From Kocuria rosea subsp. polaris (GTDB lineage: Bacteria; Actinomycetota; Actinomycetes; Actinomycetales; Micrococcaceae): a stretch of 64,000 bases of DNA. The stretch spans positions 413,889 through 477,888 of the forward strand of contig NZ_LQBK01000004.1 in the NCBI RefSeq assembly GCF_001483755.1, written 5' to 3'. Position numbers and translations under genes: made by a program. The notes below the pieces were generated by a model. That model saw nothing but the letters and a program-made list of their open reading frames with translations. It searched no databases and had not been told where the DNA came from. Positions 17,901 through 24,700 of the stretch are shown piece after piece; positions within the stretch are counted from its first letter, which is position 1, and each line of letters starts with the position of its first letter.

Positions 17901-20308
17901 ACCTCCGCCTTGTCGTTCCATCTCCTGGCCATGTCGTCGAGGTCGACGAAGAGGGCGCCCCGCTTCTTCCGCTCCACGCACCCCGGGGCGAAGGCCTTCA
18001 GCTCCTGCGGCGAGTGCTGGGGCATGCGCAGTATGCTGCGGCGCCAGTCCTTGTGGTCGTCCTCAAGGACGGGCGGCGGCGGCGACTTGCGGGGGTACGT
18101 GGCGTCGATGAACCACGGGAAGCCCGGCTGTTCGCGGTCGGAGACCGGAGGCCGGCGTCCTGGCAGCGGCACGAGGGGGGCGCACGGGGTGCCGTCCGGA
18201 TAGGCCAGGTCCCCGGTCACCTCGCGGTCCAGGCTGCGCCACAGCCCCCACATGCCGTGGTGGAAGTGCGGATAGAGGTGGCAGTGCCAGATGATGTCGC
18301 CCACGGCATGCTGGCGGCTGCCGGATCCGTAGAGCGGGTCGATGGTCATGGCGGTCTGAGGCCCGATGGATACGGAGTCCAGCAGCTGGGAACCACGGGG
18401 CTCACCGGGCCTCCACTCGGACGGCTTCGCGGTGTCCTGGGGGACGGCACGCCACTGGTGGACGTGAAGGTGGTAGACGTGGGTCTCCTTGACGCCGGCG
18501 TGGACCAGGCGCACCCGGCAGGGGTCGCCCCGGTAGGCGCGCAGCGTGGGGGTCACGGACTCGCCGAACAGCCAGGCGCTGTGGTGCTGCTCCTCTCCGG
18601 AGACGCGCTCGAGAAAACCCCTCTTGCGCTCCTCGGCGTACGGCTCGAGGTGCGCGACGTCCGGGACGGCGGCACGGTGGTCCTTGGCGACCCAGAACTC
18701 CTCGCCCAGCGTCCTGTCGAGCGTGATCTCGACAGCGGAGTGGTCGATGTCGTCGTCCTCAGCGCGCATCTCGACCCAGGACGTGCCCAGCCGGTGGCGC
18801 TTCCGGAGACGGTAGGGCAGCCGGTTGTGCATGGGTTCCGCCCGGTAGGACAACGGCATCGCCGAGTGGGGAAGCGGGTGCGGGATACCGCTGTGGGTCT
18901 CCGTCTCGTCGTGGAAGAAGACCGTGAACTCGCGGAAGCTGCAGTTGCCGGCGAACTGGTCGGTCCTGTCCTTGTCGTGGTAGAAGTCGACGAAGTTCTC
19001 CTCCCGCCAGGTCCGGCACCGGTTGTCCGGGGAGCAGTGGTGGCGGTGCTCCGCCTCGGGCCCGCCCCAGTGCTCCTTGTGACATGGAGGAGGAGCCGTG
19101 ACGGTCCCTTCCCGAAGCCCGTGCTCCTGCGGCGGCACGACGTCGACATAAAGGCCGTCGCCGTGGTCGGTGTTGTCGAGGCGGCTCCCGGTCTCGGAGT
19201 CGTACCACCGGGCGTGCTCCGGCTCGACGACGAGGGCGGCGAAGAGGCCGTGGTTGTTCGTCCCGCGGTCGGTGCCCCGTACGTCCCCCAGGTCGTTGAT
19301 CGGCCACACGCCCTCGCGAGCGCACGTCCACCGGTAGATCATCCTGTGCCTGTAGGGGACCGTCGTGGGGTCGTTGTCGCCCACGCAGGCACCGTCGCCG
19401 TAACGGACCCCGCTGCCGCTGCTCCCGTCGGGGCGCGTTCCGGCCAGGCCGTCTCCCTGGACGTGCAGCCCGACCTCACGGCCGCGGATGCTGTTCTCGA
19501 AGTGGACCTCCAGCTGTTCACCGCGGCAGGCCCGCAGCACCAGGGGTCGGACCAGAGGGATCGGCCGCAACGGGTTGAACCACGCATAGTCCGGGGCGTC
19601 CTTGCCCCGATGCCAGTTCGCCGGATCATCGTGGTCGTTGCGCAGCAGTCGGGCGATGTCGTCGTCACTCAGCCGGGAGCCGGGACGCTCCAGGCGGTAC
19701 TGCGCCAGCATGGCCGGCCACTCGTCGTTGATCTCCTGCAGCCGGCGCCGGATGCCGGCCTCGGCCGAGTCCAGCTGGGCCGACCAGTCAGCACGCCACT
19801 TCTGCAGCGTGCCGGTGTCGGCGACGAGCCTGGTGATCCGTCCGCCGGTCAGCTCGCGCAGCGCGTGCACCAGTTCGTCGACCGTGGCCCGGTAGTTCTG
19901 CCGGATGGTGAGGTGCTTGGGATGAGGGCGCCGCTCGCGCCGGTCGTGCTCCTCCCGGCCGAACACCTCCTCGTCGCTTCCCCGGTCGTCGAGGAGATAG
20001 CGGACGTCCTCGCCCCCGCTGTCCAAGGGGGTTCCGTCCTCGGTGGACTGCGCCAGGAGCTGTCTCATGCGCAGGTAGCGGGGAATGCCGTCCACCACCG
20101 TCTCCATGAGTTGGGAGTTGCGGTGGATCCTCGGCAGGTACTCGTCGTCCTTGTCCCACTGTTCCTTCGCCCATTTCAGGAGTGGCTCGTACACCCTCAG
20201 CGTGTAGAGCAGGCCGTTGGGATCGTGGTCGCCCTCCACGGAGTAGACGATCGGGAGGGACATGGCGACGACGTCGTAGGTACGGAAAGTGTTGTCGATG
20301 GGTAGCAT
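14915..20308 (-). CDS. Giant multicopper oxidase with permuted copper motifs
   Basis: A 1797-residue protein made of several cupredoxin-like modules. All four canonical multicopper-oxidase motifs are visible, but out of order. Motif III is H610-x-x-H613-x-H615 (HVYHLHVHQW). Motif IV is H675-C676-H677-x3-H681-x4-M686 (HCHLYPHFHHGM). Motif I is H913-x-H915 (GLHVHLV) and motif II is H971-x-H973 (FFHDHLL). Together they give a full type 1 site and a full trinuclear site. Degenerate modules flank this core (residues 250-360, 1185-1275, 1415-1600 and 1690-1797). Residues 1-240 are charged and helical. I see no signal peptide. Size and layout recall MnxG-type Mn(II) oxidases, so oxidation of a metal ion is plausible, but the substrate is unknown. 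GGAGA precedes the ATG; it is the last gene of a four-gene unit. Confidence 0.9.
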   Translation of the reverse strand: MLPIDNTFRTYDVVAMSLPIVYSVEGDHDPNGLLYTLRVYEPLLKWAKEQWDKDDEYLPRIHRNSQLMETVVDGIPRYLRMRQLLAQSTEDGTPLDSGGEDVRYLLDDRGSDEEVFGREEHDRRERRPHPKHLTIRQNYRATVDELVHALRELTGGRITRLVADTGTLQKWRADWSAQLDSAEAGIRRRLQEINDEWPAMLAQYRLERPGSRLSDDDIARLLRNDHDDPANWHRGKDAPDYAWFNPLRPIPLVRPLVLRACRGEQLEVHFENSIRGREVGLHVQGDGLAGTRPDGSSGSGVRYGDGACVGDNDPTTVPYRHRMIYRWTCAREGVWPINDLGDVRGTDRGTNNHGLFAALVVEPEHARWYDSETGSRLDNTDHGDGLYVDVVPPQEHGLREGTVTAPPPCHKEHWGGPEAEHRHHCSPDNRCRTWREENFVDFYHDKDRTDQFAGNCSFREFTVFFHDETETHSGIPHPLPHSAMPLSYRAEPMHNRLPYRLRKRHRLGTSWVEMRAEDDDIDHSAVEITLDRTLGEEFWVAKDHRAAVPDVAHLEPYAEERKRGFLERVSGEEQHHSAWLFGESVTPTLRAYRGDPCRVRLVHAGVKETHVYHLHVHQWRAVPQDTAKPSEWRPGEPRGSQLLDSVSIGPQTAMTIDPLYGSGSRQHAVGDIIWHCHLYPHFHHGMWGLWRSLDREVTGDLAYPDGTPCAPLVPLPGRRPPVSDREQPGFPWFIDATYPRKSPPPPVLEDDHKDWRRSILRMPQHSPQELKAFAPGCVERKKRGALFVDLDDMARRWNDKAEVPERRVISYDIEMGSRRMTYNSAGWYDPMGHHYTLRNVEVARLDERGDPDGEPVSFTEGIPLDGDGESGVDAFFPRANHGDVVELRLYNTVESFPPDHFDLPAHPVECGLHVHLVKFDVLAADGSASGWNYLSGASSPEVIRDHGGDPATNFSLHRWVVDEEFGTCFFHDHLLANFRQKRGLFGALVAEPNGTRWYLPDQKTPAWVGSQAVVVPRGPDGDGRPRNSGIEGSFREAGLALGDFVPLNRPRGARARPPEVLGRDDEPLNEPNQLGGDDDPGVMGVNYRCAPLEYRGKDPSEWFSSNRSSADVDALERQVFADAEAEHRALDEARVRTRPLDHPWMSAAGQETGGGQDERHGEDHDGCTPHWPVPPKTSGDPDTPVIYTYPGERLRLRLLQGSHEEQHSFMLNGMRWRKDWQNRRSPLVNQQTIGISEAFTVDIDPADASPYGIGDHLWQFTVMDDLWLGCWGHIRSLPPTLDSFRHHLLPLPPVTGAEPDGAEEHGESAPRQPVVPPSGEELERTLERLRSAQASRFGRRRPNRGPDGKWSADEVREYVVVAQRHEHGYAAHALTDPWGLIYRAAQHAVPEKDREGRETGNLRAAGVDPSGQPLVLRAHPGEWIKVTLINEVLLPEENLPGQNYSVRDPQLPDFGPEVSPPRLPVEHRDHLGYPDRRTVSPRVSLHPSLLLYDVVSDDGSYVGLNHDSTVAALDVDGTAHVVHGDEAAAGAVVHRTDHGVGHRDPNWREYWWYVDDLLAPQPDRKPDESKSPRPGQVCYLFDMADIRNHRHHGLIGAVVVEPRDVVPVDRHDERTEQWVGPHVHVKCQGEIVGQELVLFLQDGLRHFINGDVDLPMPDISPSDPPVDVGQKAISYRSPLTPHHRPMALPNLTAPIIEVRDDLPIWWRLVCAGDKPRNHTFTAHNFAWDTAPWVRKQKNSSPESGSVTAICAGFVQDLVMTPETRWDPGDHAYRSGAFRWAVGQGMWGILRVEDREDR

Positions 20309-20347
20309 GGCGATCTCCGATGTCGGCCCGTGCGCGGCGGGCGGTTC

Positions 20348-21217
20348 CTACAGCAATGGGATGGCGGGAGCCGCAGCGGCCAGCGCTGTGACGGCACCGA
20401 GGACGACGAGCACGAGCCCGGACGGCCGCACGAGGCGGTGCCCCCAGGGCACGAGGCGTTCGGCGGCCATGACCAGGGCCAGAGCCACCATGACGGGAAG
20501 GGCGGCCGTGCCGACCGCGAAACAGATCAGCATGAGCGCCCAGCAGCAGCCGATGCAGGACAGGGCGTAGGCGCCGCTCAGCGCCACCGTCTCCGTCCCC
20601 GGCGAGCGCCGCCCCTGCCAGTGGGCCAGCACGAAACTGCGAGGGCTGCGGCACCCGCGCAGGCAGAGATCCTTCAGTGGTGTGAACTGATAGACGCCGG
20701 CCAGCACGAGCACCCCCGCCGTCACCCACCGGGGGTCCGCGCCCGGCCAGCTGTGCTCGGCCAGCGCCCGGACGCCGAGGTCCCCGGCGACGACGGCTGT
20801 TCCGACGACCGTCCACGCGCCGACGAACGCCATGGCGCCGAGCACGGTCAGCCGCCACGGGTCGGGCTGCCGGGACACGAGCCGCCGGAGAGTCTGCAGC
20901 AGGGGCAGAGCCGGGGGCAGCATCATGGCGACCACCATCAGTGCCCATCCGCCTATGGCGACCATTCCGCCGACCAGCGCGGGCGGAGGAGTCACGGCTG
21001 TGTTCCCGTGCCGCGCGTGGGGGCTGTCGGCCGCGTGGGAGGCTCCCGCGCTGTCGGCGAGAACATGCTCCGCCCCGTGGCCGACCATGTCATGGACGAG
21101 GAACAGCAGGCCCCAGGACGCCGCCGCCACGACGAGCACGCCCAGTGCCACGAGCTCCCGATCGATGCTGCGGTGGCGGGCAGCTGCGCCAGGAGAGACG
21201 GAGGAGGTGGCAGCCAC
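20348..21217 (-). CDS. DUF2182 integral membrane protein
   Basis: A 289-residue membrane protein matching DUF2182, a family of putative metal-binding membrane proteins. Hallmarks seen: WALMVVAMMLPPALPLL, GVYQFTPLKDLCLRGCRSPR and SCIGCCWALMLICFAVG, with Met and Cys lined along membrane helices. Residues 46-71 form a His-containing loop (HDMVGHGAEH, HARHGN). About six to seven membrane segments are visible. The start is a GTG at 21217, two bases after the DUF1326 stop, so the two are translationally coupled. DUF2182 and DUF1326 are known to co-occur, with no established biochemical role that I know of. Delivery or loading of metal for the downstream oxidase is inference. Confidence 0.88.
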   Translation of the reverse strand: MAATSSVSPGAAARHRSIDRELVALGVLVVAAASWGLLFLVHDMVGHGAEHVLADSAGASHAADSPHARHGNTAVTPPPALVGGMVAIGGWALMVVAMMLPPALPLLQTLRRLVSRQPDPWRLTVLGAMAFVGAWTVVGTAVVAGDLGVRALAEHSWPGADPRWVTAGVLVLAGVYQFTPLKDLCLRGCRSPRSFVLAHWQGRRSPGTETVALSGAYALSCIGCCWALMLICFAVGTAALPVMVALALVMAAERLVPWGHRLVRPSGLVLVVLGAVTALAAAAPAIPLL

Positions 21218-21219
21218 GC

Positions 21220-21969
21220 CTACCGTCCTGCGGTGGTGTCAGCGTCGGCTGCTCCCGCCGCGGCCGGCTGGTCGGCGGAGTGGTCGTAGTGGTCGTAGTG
21301 GAAGGCCCCGCGCATCCCGGACCGGCCGGTGACCTCGAGGTTTCCTCCGGGCAGTGCGCCGACGTTGACGACGAGACGTTCGCCGTCCTGCGCCTCGACC
21401 GGTCCGGAGGCGCTCAGCTCGTAGGAGATGGCGGTGTGCTCGAGGATGAGGGGCTTCTTGTTCCCGCGTTGGGCGTCGAAGATCTTGGGACTCCCCTTGG
21501 CCTCGACGAACGCGGTCCCGGACGCGTCTCCGGAGGGACGGACCGTTACCGTCCAATCACTCTCTTCGGGCGGACTGAGCGAGATGCTCGCACGGCAGTC
21601 ACCCACCACGGTGCCGTTCACCTGGGCGAGATCGCTCAACGGGCCGCCGAAGCGGCCGCTGAAGAGATCGACCAGAGCACGGTACTGCTTGGTCGTGTCC
21701 GCAGAGGTCCTCCCTTCAGCGGGGACGTCGATGTAGAGCATCGTGGTGGTCCTGTTGGTGTCGCGGCGGTTGCCCCCGTGGGTGGCGACGCTCACCACCG
21801 TGCAGCCCCCCACCGGGATGCCGTCCACGACGGCGGTGTCGCCCTCGTCGATCTGCCAGGCGATGAACCCGGTGCAGTGGCCTCCCACCGGGTCGTCGTC
21901 GACCCAGCAGGGGCAGATGACGGTGCAGTCGCAGGCTTCGAGGAACTGGCCAGCCAGTGTGTAGTCCAT
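21220..21969 (-). CDS. DUF1326 Cys-motif protein
   Basis: A 249-residue protein of the DUF1326 family. The N-terminus bears the family's dense cysteine motif ACDCTVICPCWVDDDP followed by GGHCTGFIAW, giving C-x-C-x4-C-x-C and a further Cys, very suited to a soft metal ion. The rest is beta-rich without further Cys apart from VGGCTVV and GDCRASISL. There is no signal peptide. AAGGGAA precedes the ATG at 21969. It is followed after two bases by the DUF2182 gene. Function is unknown; a soluble metal-binding partner of the membrane protein is the natural guess. Confidence 0.87.
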   Translation of the reverse strand: MDYTLAGQFLEACDCTVICPCWVDDDPVGGHCTGFIAWQIDEGDTAVVDGIPVGGCTVVSVATHGGNRRDTNRTTTMLYIDVPAEGRTSADTTKQYRALVDLFSGRFGGPLSDLAQVNGTVVGDCRASISLSPPEESDWTVTVRPSGDASGTAFVEAKGSPKIFDAQRGNKKPLILEHTAISYELSASGPVEAQDGERLVVNVGALPGGNLEVTGRSGMRGAFHYDHYDHSADQPAAAGAADADTTAGR

Positions 21970-21982
21970 GATGTTCCCTTGC

Positions 21983-22007
21983 TGGTGTGGTGTGGTGTGG
22001 CGTGGTG
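21983..22007. repeat. Pentanucleotide tandem repeat between two cistrons
   Basis: Five TGGTG units (the fourth is TGGCG) lie in the 60-bp gap between the stop of the 398-residue gene and the DUF1326 start. Read on the coding strand this is CACCA x5, ending about 14 bases before the DUF1326 start codon. The unit length is not a multiple of three, but the repeat is non-coding. Confidence 0.8.
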
Positions 22008-22029
22008 TGGGGGAGTGGGACAGACCGGC

Positions 22030-23226
22030 TCAGCCGACAATCCTGACGGTGCGGGTGCTCGAACCGCCCGCGGCGGATTCGACGGTGATGACCGGAGGCG
22101 GCGCGTCGACGCCGGACAGCACGCCGACAGGGCCGGACAAGCCGCCGCGGCCGGACACGGTGAGCGTCGGCGGGCTCTGCTGGTCGCTCGAGGCGGCCGC
22201 CACGGTGAGCGTCTGCGTGGCGGCGTCGTAGTCGGCCTGGGTGATCTCCACGGCGTCGACGACGTCGGCGGTCGCAGGCAGGGGGAGGGGATCGGTCAGG
22301 TTGGTCACGGTCACCCGTGCGGGCACGGTGGTCCCGACATCGGCCCGGGCGACGTAGTTGCGGGTCGCCCCACCCTGCATGGAGGTGTCGGAAAGGCCGG
22401 GCGCCGTGATCAGCAACTGCTGGCCCGGGACCGATCGGGCGAACACGTCCACGACTGCGTCGCCCGCGGCGGTGCGGCTGTAGACGGCCCGGGGGACGTC
22501 GGCCCCGTTCACGGTGGCGACCCGTCCCTGGAGGACGAACCGGTCGGTGTAGACCTTGTCCGGGTTCGTGGGGTCGTTCGGGTCCGGCTCACCCCCGGCG
22601 GAAGCGACTCCGGGTCCTTCGACGAGGGCGAAGTTCGTGCCGAGCGGGCTGCCCGTGACGGTGTGCTCCGTGGCTCCGTCCCCGACATGGGTCGCGGGAA
22701 GCACGGGGTCGGCCGTCCACCGCAGGAAGGGGGCGATGGAGGAGTCCAGCGCGCCGGTGAAATCCAGGGGAGTGAGCCCGATGTCCTCGGTGGCGGTCAC
22801 GCGTCCCCGGTCGTCGGTCATCGCCTCGACCGTGCCGTAGGGGTGGGTGAGCGTGTACGTCGTGTCCGGTAAGCCGTCGCGGACCCGGAATCGGACCCTG
22901 CCGAAGACGATCTGCTGACCGTCGGTCACGCCCTCGGTGGTGAACGTCGCCTCGAGTGCAAGGACGACCCGGATCCGGGCCGTGCGGGCTCCGGCACCGG
23001 CCTCGAGCTCCGTCTCGGCCAGCAGGTAGAAGGCTTCTGCGGGGAACGCGCCGACGTCGCGCAGCGGTCCGCTCTCCTCCGGATCGATGACGACCGGCGC
23101 GAAGTCGTCCCCGGGCGCCCAGACCAGTTCGAGTCGGAGTCCTGTGGAATCCTCGTACCAGAACGGAAAACCGGTCCTCGGATCGATAGGACCTACTTCT
23201 GCGAGACGTTCGGTGTGCTGCGGCAT
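22030..23226 (-). CDS. Unrecognised beta-rich protein, first gene of the oxidase operon
   Basis: A 398-residue protein from the ATG at 23226, supported by GGAGG seven bases upstream; an in-frame start at 23259 lacks such a site. It contains no cysteine, no signal peptide and no membrane segment. The N-terminal 60 residues (TGFPFWYEDSTGLRLELVWAP) lead into a region of beta-strand character. Residues from about 270 look like Ig/IPT-type repeats (VPARVTVTNLTDPLPLPATA, TLTVSGRGGLSGPVGVLSG). I do not recognise the family. It is the promoter-proximal gene of the unit ending in the giant multicopper oxidase, so a scaffold or partner protein is possible. Confidence 0.75.
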   Translation of the reverse strand: MPQHTERLAEVGPIDPRTGFPFWYEDSTGLRLELVWAPGDDFAPVVIDPEESGPLRDVGAFPAEAFYLLAETELEAGAGARTARIRVVLALEATFTTEGVTDGQQIVFGRVRFRVRDGLPDTTYTLTHPYGTVEAMTDDRGRVTATEDIGLTPLDFTGALDSSIAPFLRWTADPVLPATHVGDGATEHTVTGSPLGTNFALVEGPGVASAGGEPDPNDPTNPDKVYTDRFVLQGRVATVNGADVPRAVYSRTAAGDAVVDVFARSVPGQQLLITAPGLSDTSMQGGATRNYVARADVGTTVPARVTVTNLTDPLPLPATADVVDAVEITQADYDAATQTLTVAAASSDQQSPPTLTVSGRGGLSGPVGVLSGVDAPPPVITVESAAGGSSTRTVRIVG

Positions 23227-23288
23227 GGCAATCCTCCGGGCCCGAGCGAAAGAATTCACAACAAGCTGATGCGGATTAATGTAGGCGC

Positions 23289-23336
23289 GTCACCGCATGT
23301 GACAGCATGTTTCATAGTCACGAAGGTGTGAACACC
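23289..23336. promoter_or_regulatory. Two inverted repeats in the divergent promoter region
   Basis: The 178-bp gap between the oxidase operon (start 23226, minus) and the glycosylase-like gene (start 23405, plus) is clearly AT-richer than the rest of the window. It holds GTCAC-N5-GTGAC (23289-23303) and GGTGT-GA-ACACC (23325-23336), both perfect. They are positioned to act as operators for the oxidase operon, the divergent gene or both. No matching regulator gene is adjacent. Confidence 0.45.
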
Positions 23337-23404
23337 AGGCGGTAGAAAAAGAATGGAACAGAATTCTGTTTGCCTGTCGGTTTGTTGATGGATGGGATAA
23401 CGAC

Positions 23405-24022
23405 TTGAATTCGGAAAACTCAGCGGAAACTCCGATCACGAGCAAGCGCGCCCGCGTGGACGAGCCCCACGTGGCCCCGCTCAACGCCCTGGTCCGGAGT
23501 TGGCGCAGCGGCGGCAGGTTCGTGCCGTGGGCCGATCCCGACGGCGGCGGCACCGGCGCCCGGGTGCTCGTGCTCATGGAGGCGCCCGGGCCGGCCACCG
23601 TGGCGGCCGGGGAGCGGGGCTTCAGCTCCGAGGACAACCCTGATCCCACCGCCCGGGTCTTCAAGGCGCTGCGGGAGGAGTCCGGGCTGGCCCGCGGCGA
23701 CTACTTGCGCTGGAACGTGGTGCCCTGGGCGCTGCGGGACGCGGACGGGCGGCACCGGCCGCCCAGGGCGGAGGACCTCGTCGAGGCGGAACCGGCCCTG
23801 CGGGAACTGGTCGGCTCGCTGCCGGAGCTGCGCGTCGTCGTGACCTTCGGGGCCCCGGCGCTCACGGGGATGATGCGGCTGCTCACCGTCGAGGATCCGC
23901 CGCGGCTGCTGCCCGTGCTGGGTGTGCCGCACCCCTCGCTGCGCAACGGCCACCGCCGGGTCGAGACGCGGCAGCGGATCCTCGTGGCGCTGCGCACGGC
24001 CGCAGCCGCGGCGCGGAGCTGA
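23405..24022 (+). CDS. Uracil-DNA-glycosylase-superfamily protein
   Basis: A 205-residue protein with the UDG fold. The first active-site loop reads VLMEAPGPATVAAG, close to the GEAPG motif of family 4 enzymes but with Met for Gly. NPDPTARVFKALREESGL, LRWNVVPWALRD and the C-terminal GVPHPSLRN (the HPS loop) complete the pattern. These enzymes excise uracil or damaged bases from DNA, but this actinobacterial subgroup is not characterised as far as I know. The only start far enough upstream is TTG at 23405 (weak GGGA site) or GTG at 23456 (no site), so the exact N-terminus is uncertain. It is divergent from the oxidase operon. Confidence 0.75.
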   Translation: MNSENSAETPITSKRARVDEPHVAPLNALVRSWRSGGRFVPWADPDGGGTGARVLVLMEAPGPATVAAGERGFSSEDNPDPTARVFKALREESGLARGDYLRWNVVPWALRDADGRHRPPRAEDLVEAEPALRELVGSLPELRVVVTFGAPALTGMMRLLTVEDPPRLLPVLGVPHPSLRNGHRRVETRQRILVALRTAAAAARS

Positions 24023-24031
24023 AGCGGGAGC

Positions 24032-24577
24032 TCAGGGCCGCGGGCTGAGCCGGTCGACCGCGGCCAGGAGGTTCTCCAGGATGGTGTGCCGCTGCGCGCT
24101 GCCGTCGGGCAGCAGGCCGATCGACGCGTTCTGGTAGAGCCCGTCGCCCATCTGCTGGACTGCGGTCGCCACCACCGGGTCCCCCACGTCCGCGAGGATC
24201 AGCTCGTACCACGCCTCCTCGAGCCGCTTGAGGGCGGCCCGGGCGTTCTCGTCCCCGGCCTGGACCAGCCGGGAGGCCACGATCAGGGCCCGGTCGAGCC
24301 GGCTGTCCTCGAACAGGGACGTGACGAGGAAGTAGCGGGCGGCCCCGTCCGGCGCCGCCGCCATGGCCTCGAGGTCCAGGCGCATGAGCTCCTCGAGCCG
24401 CTGCAGCGTCGCGTCCACGAGGGCCTGGCGGTGCGGGAAGTGGTAGAGCAGGCCCCCCTTGGACACGCCGGCGGCGGCGGCGACGGCGTCGAGGGTCGCG
24501 GCTCGTTCGCCGTCGTCGAGGACGATCTGCTCGAAGGCGGCCAGGAGCTTGTCCCGGGCCACGGGTGGGCGCGACAT
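24032..24577 (-). CDS. TetR/AcrR-family repressor
   Basis: A 181-residue TetR-type repressor. The helix-turn-helix occupies residues 8-55 (DKLLAAFEQIVLDDGERAATLDAVAAAAGVSKGGLLYHF). The remaining helices form the ligand pocket and dimer face. The ATG at 24577 follows GGAGG; an in-frame codon at 24631 would run into the operator. The divergent MFS exporter gene and the perfect palindrome between them make this almost certainly the local repressor of the pump, induced by a pump substrate. Confidence 0.92.
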   Translation of the reverse strand: MSRPPVARDKLLAAFEQIVLDDGERAATLDAVAAAAGVSKGGLLYHFPHRQALVDATLQRLEELMRLDLEAMAAAPDGAARYFLVTSLFEDSRLDRALIVASRLVQAGDENARAALKRLEEAWYELILADVGDPVVATAVQQMGDGLYQNASIGLLPDGSAQRHTILENLLAAVDRLSPRP

Positions 24578-24630
24578 GTGAGGAAGACCTCCCTGGATCG
24601 GACGTGGTGCCCATTGTGCCAGCTCGTCCA

Positions 24631-24658
24631 TAACTGTACCGTCTAGACGGTACAGTTA
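24631..24658. promoter_or_regulatory. 28-bp perfect palindromic operator
   Basis: Both strands read TAACTGTACCGTCT across the centre at 24644/24645, a perfect 28-bp palindrome with no spacer. It lies between the divergent TetR (start 24577) and MFS (start 24701) genes. Typical TetR-family operators are palindromes of this kind, so it is the probable binding site of the adjacent repressor. Confidence 0.85.
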
Positions 24659-24700
24659 ATGCGGCTGTCCGATCCCGATCCGTTTCCCCGGAGGTGAACC

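Noticed and set aside
14876-20305. An open frame of 1809 codons on the plus strand, fully antisense to the giant oxidase
   Set aside because: Its translation is Val/Gly/Arg/Pro/His-rich without recognisable motifs, as expected opposite a high-GC gene. The minus-strand frame has all the copper motifs.
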